From: Pseudoglutamicibacter cumminsii
GTDB lineage: Bacteria; Actinomycetota; Actinomycetes; Actinomycetales; Micrococcaceae
Length of the DNA: 64,000 nt
NCBI RefSeq assembly: GCF_016907775.1
Contig: NZ_JAFBCO010000001.1
Location: forward strand, 1,364,001-1,428,000
Direction: 5' to 3'
The position numbers and the translations under genes were made by a program. A model generated the notes under the pieces. That model searched no databases. It was given only the letters and a program-made list of their open reading frames with translations, and was not told the origin of the DNA. Below are positions 61,568 to 64,000 of the stretch, one piece after another; positions within the stretch are counted from its first letter, which is position 1; each line of letters begins with the position of its first letter.

Positions 61568-62698
61568 ATGATGATGAATGATGGTGTCTCCGACGACGTC
61601 ATGAAGCGCTTTTATGGCGTCATTCCTGCCGGCGGGACAGGGACTCGATTGTGGCCATTGTCCAGGGCCGCTGCCCCTAAGTTTTTGCATGACCTCACTG
61701 GTTGCGGCAGCACCCTGATCCGTTCGACATACGAACGTCTTTTGCCACTCACTAACGAGCGTGTTCTTGTTGTTACGGGGCAGGCTCACGGCGAGGCGGT
61801 TCGTCGTCAGATCACAGAGCTTCGCGAGCATGACCTCGTGTTGGAGCCGGAACCGAAGGACTCTGCCGCGGCTATTGGCCTGGCTGCCGCGATTCTCAAT
61901 AAATATGATCCCGACATCATCATGGGTTCGTTTGCGGCCGATCAGGTGATCACTCCGGAAGAGCAGTTCCGTGAAGCGGTCGTGGAGGCAGTGCATGTTG
62001 CCGCCACGGGCAAGATCGTGACGATCGGCATCACACCGAGTTATGCGGCGACCGGTTTCGGTTACATCCGTGCGGGAGAAAAGTTGAAGATCCCAGGCGC
62101 TCCGAACGGCCGAAAGGTCGTCGAATTCGTTGAGAAGCCGGGGGAAGCGGCTGCTCAACGTTACCTGGCTAGCGGTAACTACTTGTGGAACGCGGGCATG
62201 TTCGTGGCCCCTGTTGGGCTCATGCTCAAGCACCTGCGGGAGAACGAGCCGACGCTGGCGACGGGTCTTGAAGAGATCGCTGAGGCGTGGGGGACTGACC
62301 GTCAAGAGCAGGTCATTAACGATGTGTGGCCTGGCCTGCCTAAAACCGCGATTGACTATGCGGTTGCGGAACCAGCAGCCGCCTCGGGCGATGTTGCGGT
62401 GGTTCCAGGTGAGTTCACGTGGGATGACGTGGGCGACTTCGCGGCCCTTGGGCGTCTTAATCCGGCAGAAGATGACTCCCGCGTCAAAGTCCTTGGCCAT
62501 GGCGGCCGCGTCTACGTCGATGAGTCCTCCGGCATCGTTGTATCTGATACCAACCGTGTGATTGCGCTGATCGGTGTGGAAGACGTTGTCGTCGTTGATA
62601 CACCTGATGCGCTGCTTGTGACCACCAAATCTCACGCGCAACAAGTTAAGGACGCAGTTAACGCGTTGAAGGCTCACGGCCAAACCGACGTACTCTAA
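61568..62698 (+). CDS. Mannose-1-phosphate guanylyltransferase
   Basis: Makes GDP-mannose from mannose-1-phosphate and GTP for glycan synthesis. The 376-residue nucleotidyltransferase has VIPAGGTGTRLWPLSR, LEPEPKDSAAAIGLAA, FGYIRAGE, VVEFVEKPG and NAGMFVAPV. TAGGGT (61555-61560) ends seven bases before the ATG at 61568, so a leaderless start is likely. The place next to sdhCDAB and the M20 amidohydrolase matches Arthrobacter-like genomes. A 12-base repeat copies the region before the stop. Confidence 0.93.
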   Translation: MMMNDGVSDDVMKRFYGVIPAGGTGTRLWPLSRAAAPKFLHDLTGCGSTLIRSTYERLLPLTNERVLVVTGQAHGEAVRRQITELREHDLVLEPEPKDSAAAIGLAAAILNKYDPDIIMGSFAADQVITPEEQFREAVVEAVHVAATGKIVTIGITPSYAATGFGYIRAGEKLKIPGAPNGRKVVEFVEKPGEAAAQRYLASGNYLWNAGMFVAPVGLMLKHLRENEPTLATGLEEIAEAWGTDRQEQVINDVWPGLPKTAIDYAVAEPAAASGDVAVVPGEFTWDDVGDFAALGRLNPAEDDSRVKVLGHGGRVYVDESSGIVVSDTNRVIALIGVEDVVVVDTPDALLVTTKSHAQQVKDAVNALKAHGQTDVL

Positions 62699-62713
62699 CA
62701 GCGACGTACTCTA
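62686..62713 (+). repeat. Stop-proximal repeat after the guanylyltransferase gene
   Basis: CGACGTACTCTA occurs at 62686-62697, where it runs into the TAA stop, and again unchanged at 62702-62713. The period is 16 bases. Confidence 0.8.
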
Positions 62714-62741
62714 TTGAGGTGACGAAGAGGAAGGTAACGCC

Positions 62742-63950
62742 GTGACAGCTCAAACGCCCGCACTGGACACTTCTGCGCACATCGAGGATCTGTTTGAGAG
62801 CCTCGTGGCGTTCCGACGTGAAGTGCATGCTGATCCGGAGTTGTCATTCGAGGAGTTCCGTACAACCGACAGGATCGTAGAAGCCCTCGAAATAGCAGGA
62901 CTTGAGCCTCAGCGTTTGCAGGACACCGGCGCTTACGTTGATATCGGCGAGGGGCCTTTCGCGATCGGCTTGCGTGCAGATATCGACGCTCTGCCGGTCA
63001 CCGAAGTCACGGGACTCGAGTACGCATCCAAAAACAAGGGCGTAGCCCACGCGTGCGGCCACGACGTCCACACGACCGTGATGCTCGGCGTCGCGTTCGT
63101 GCTTCACCGCCTGAATCAGGAAGGCAAGCTCAACGCTCGCGTCCGCGTCATCTTCCAGCCAGCTGAAGAAAAGATGCCGGGCGGCGCTAAGAAGGTCATC
63201 AAGCAGGGCATCATTGACCCGCTTCCGCGTCTGGCCGCGTTGCATTGTGAGCCGCGCATCCTTGCCGGCCGCGTTGGAACCCGCATCGGCGCTATCACCT
63301 CGGCATCTGACACGATCCGCATTCGCCTTCACGGCCGCGGTGGCCACACGTCCCGCCCGCATCTGACCGAGGACCTTGTGTACGCGATGGCGCAAATCGC
63401 GCTGGGTGTTCCGGCGGTTCTGAGCCGCCGCATCGACGTTCGTTCCGCGGTTTCTGTTGTGTGGGGTCAGATCAGCGCGGGTAACGCACCCAACGCGATC
63501 CCGGCGTTCGGTACCTTATCCGGCACGATGCGCTGCCTCGACGCCGGTGCGTGGGATCAGGCGGGCGAGTTGCTTGATCAGGTCATCAAGCAGGTTGCGG
63601 CACCGTATAACGTTGAAGTTGAGGTGGATCACATCCGCGGTGTTCCGCCGGTTGTCAATGCCGAGTCCGAAACCGCGCTCATCGAAGAAGCGGCCCGCCA
63701 GGAGATCGGCGGCGAGGCTATCGAACTGATGCCGCAGTCGATGGGCGGCGAGGACTTCGCCTGGATGACGATGCGGAAGCCGGGCGTTCTGATGCGCTTG
63801 GGTACGCGTCGCCCGGGTGGGCCGGTTTACGATCTTCACCAGGGTGACTACGATCCGGATGAATCCGCGATCAAGACTGGCGTTGCTGTGATGACTCGCG
63901 CCGCGCTGTTGGCGGCGGACGATGCGGCGCAGAAAGCGCAGAAGAAGTAA
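62742..63950 (+). CDS. M20-family amidohydrolase
   Basis: Metal-dependent peptidase/amidohydrolase of the M20D (hippurate hydrolase/IAA-amino acid hydrolase) group, 402 residues. The metal motif is HACGHDVHT (Cys105, His107), with the Glu pair in QPAEEKMPGG, LHCEP, and the C-terminal MGGEDFAWM. The start is GTG at 62742 with GAGGAAGG upstream. It is 43 bases after the guanylyltransferase gene and probably co-transcribed. The natural substrate (N-acyl amino acid, or a wall peptide) is unknown. Confidence 0.93.
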   Translation: MTAQTPALDTSAHIEDLFESLVAFRREVHADPELSFEEFRTTDRIVEALEIAGLEPQRLQDTGAYVDIGEGPFAIGLRADIDALPVTEVTGLEYASKNKGVAHACGHDVHTTVMLGVAFVLHRLNQEGKLNARVRVIFQPAEEKMPGGAKKVIKQGIIDPLPRLAALHCEPRILAGRVGTRIGAITSASDTIRIRLHGRGGHTSRPHLTEDLVYAMAQIALGVPAVLSRRIDVRSAVSVVWGQISAGNAPNAIPAFGTLSGTMRCLDAGAWDQAGELLDQVIKQVAAPYNVEVEVDHIRGVPPVVNAESETALIEEAARQEIGGEAIELMPQSMGGEDFAWMTMRKPGVLMRLGTRRPGGPVYDLHQGDYDPDESAIKTGVAVMTRAALLAADDAAQKAQKK

Positions 63951-64000
63951 CAGGTCGCAGAAGTCGGAATAAAGCACACAAGCCGTAACGCCGCGTCGAT
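63951..64000. other. Non-coding end of window
   Basis: Fifty bases after the amidohydrolase stop. CGCAGAAG from the gene's last codons recurs once here (63956-63963). No gene or hairpin is visible. Confidence 0.4.

Overview
The window is a gene-dense stretch of a high-GC actinobacterial chromosome, most likely a member of the Micrococcales close to the Arthrobacter/Micrococcaceae group. This placement is an inference. It rests on a DtxR/IdeR-type iron regulator, an LAxTG (class E) sortase signal, monomeric NADP-isocitrate dehydrogenase, a PerM-purN-purH block, a c-di-AMP riboswitch in front of an NlpC/P60 hydrolase, frequent GTG/TTG starts, and many start codons that sit 6-8 bases behind a TANNNT box (leaderless transcripts). 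I see no insertion sequence, prophage, CRISPR array, rRNA or replication origin. The only tRNA is tRNA-Arg(CCU) at 10420-10493. No gap between genes exceeds 300 bases; the longest (about 280 bases) lie at 7315-7594 and 61287-61567.

Layout. 1-2.3 kb: a two-component pair, with the kinase cut by the window edge. 2.4-6.1 kb: small membrane proteins, a DUF3027 protein, serC and a DtxR/IdeR iron regulator. 6.1-8.6 kb: two peptidoglycan hydrolases (M23, NlpC/P60) with related promoters, the second behind a c-di-AMP riboswitch. 8.6-11.2 kb: Nudix hydrolase, ROK regulator, tRNA-Arg, membrane protein. 11.3-16.1 kb: pcrA and sucCD. 16.2-19.8 kb: the 2-methylcitrate operon prpDBC. 20-26.7 kb: a heme-iron acquisition locus (heme oxygenase, a sortase-anchored triple-HtaA protein, hmuTUV) whose two divergent promoters each overlap a DtxR box. 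26.7-36.5 kb: a SNF2 helicase, a ferritin-like/VIT1 metal transporter, inositol-phosphatase family protein, App1-like protein, thioesterase, nicotinamidase and a BrkB/YihY membrane protein. 36.8-42.9 kb: perM, purN, purH, icd. 43-49.2 kb: gamma-carbonic anhydrase, a secreted HNH nuclease, rlmC, purU, glyA and folD. 49.4-54.4 kb: katA with its Fur-family regulator, and an ABC exporter whose two permeases are fused. 54.5-64 kb: xthA, trpS, a 2H phosphoesterase, sdhCDAB, a mannose-1-phosphate guanylyltransferase and an M20 amidohydrolase.

How the genes work together. Central carbon metabolism is heavily represented: icd, sucCD and sdhCDAB cover much of the TCA cycle, and prpDBC delivers propionyl-CoA carbon to it as succinate and pyruvate. 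purN, purH, purU, glyA and folD form a purine/one-carbon set. Iron is a second theme: the DtxR protein at 5.4 kb can repress the heme locus at 20.7 kb, heme oxygenase frees the iron, and a VIT1-type protein may handle the metal; katA and its Fur-family regulator cover peroxide.

Most of the window is ordinary core genome. The least expected signals are: (i) short direct repeats that copy the sequence around stop codons just downstream of many genes; (ii) one long perfect hairpin at each of six convergent gene junctions, most with a GTTTAA tail and several preceded by a smaller hairpin; (iii) a triple-HtaA surface protein with a recent internal duplication; (iv) the fused ABC-2 permease; (v) a leader with three CTAG repeats before the M23 hydrolase.
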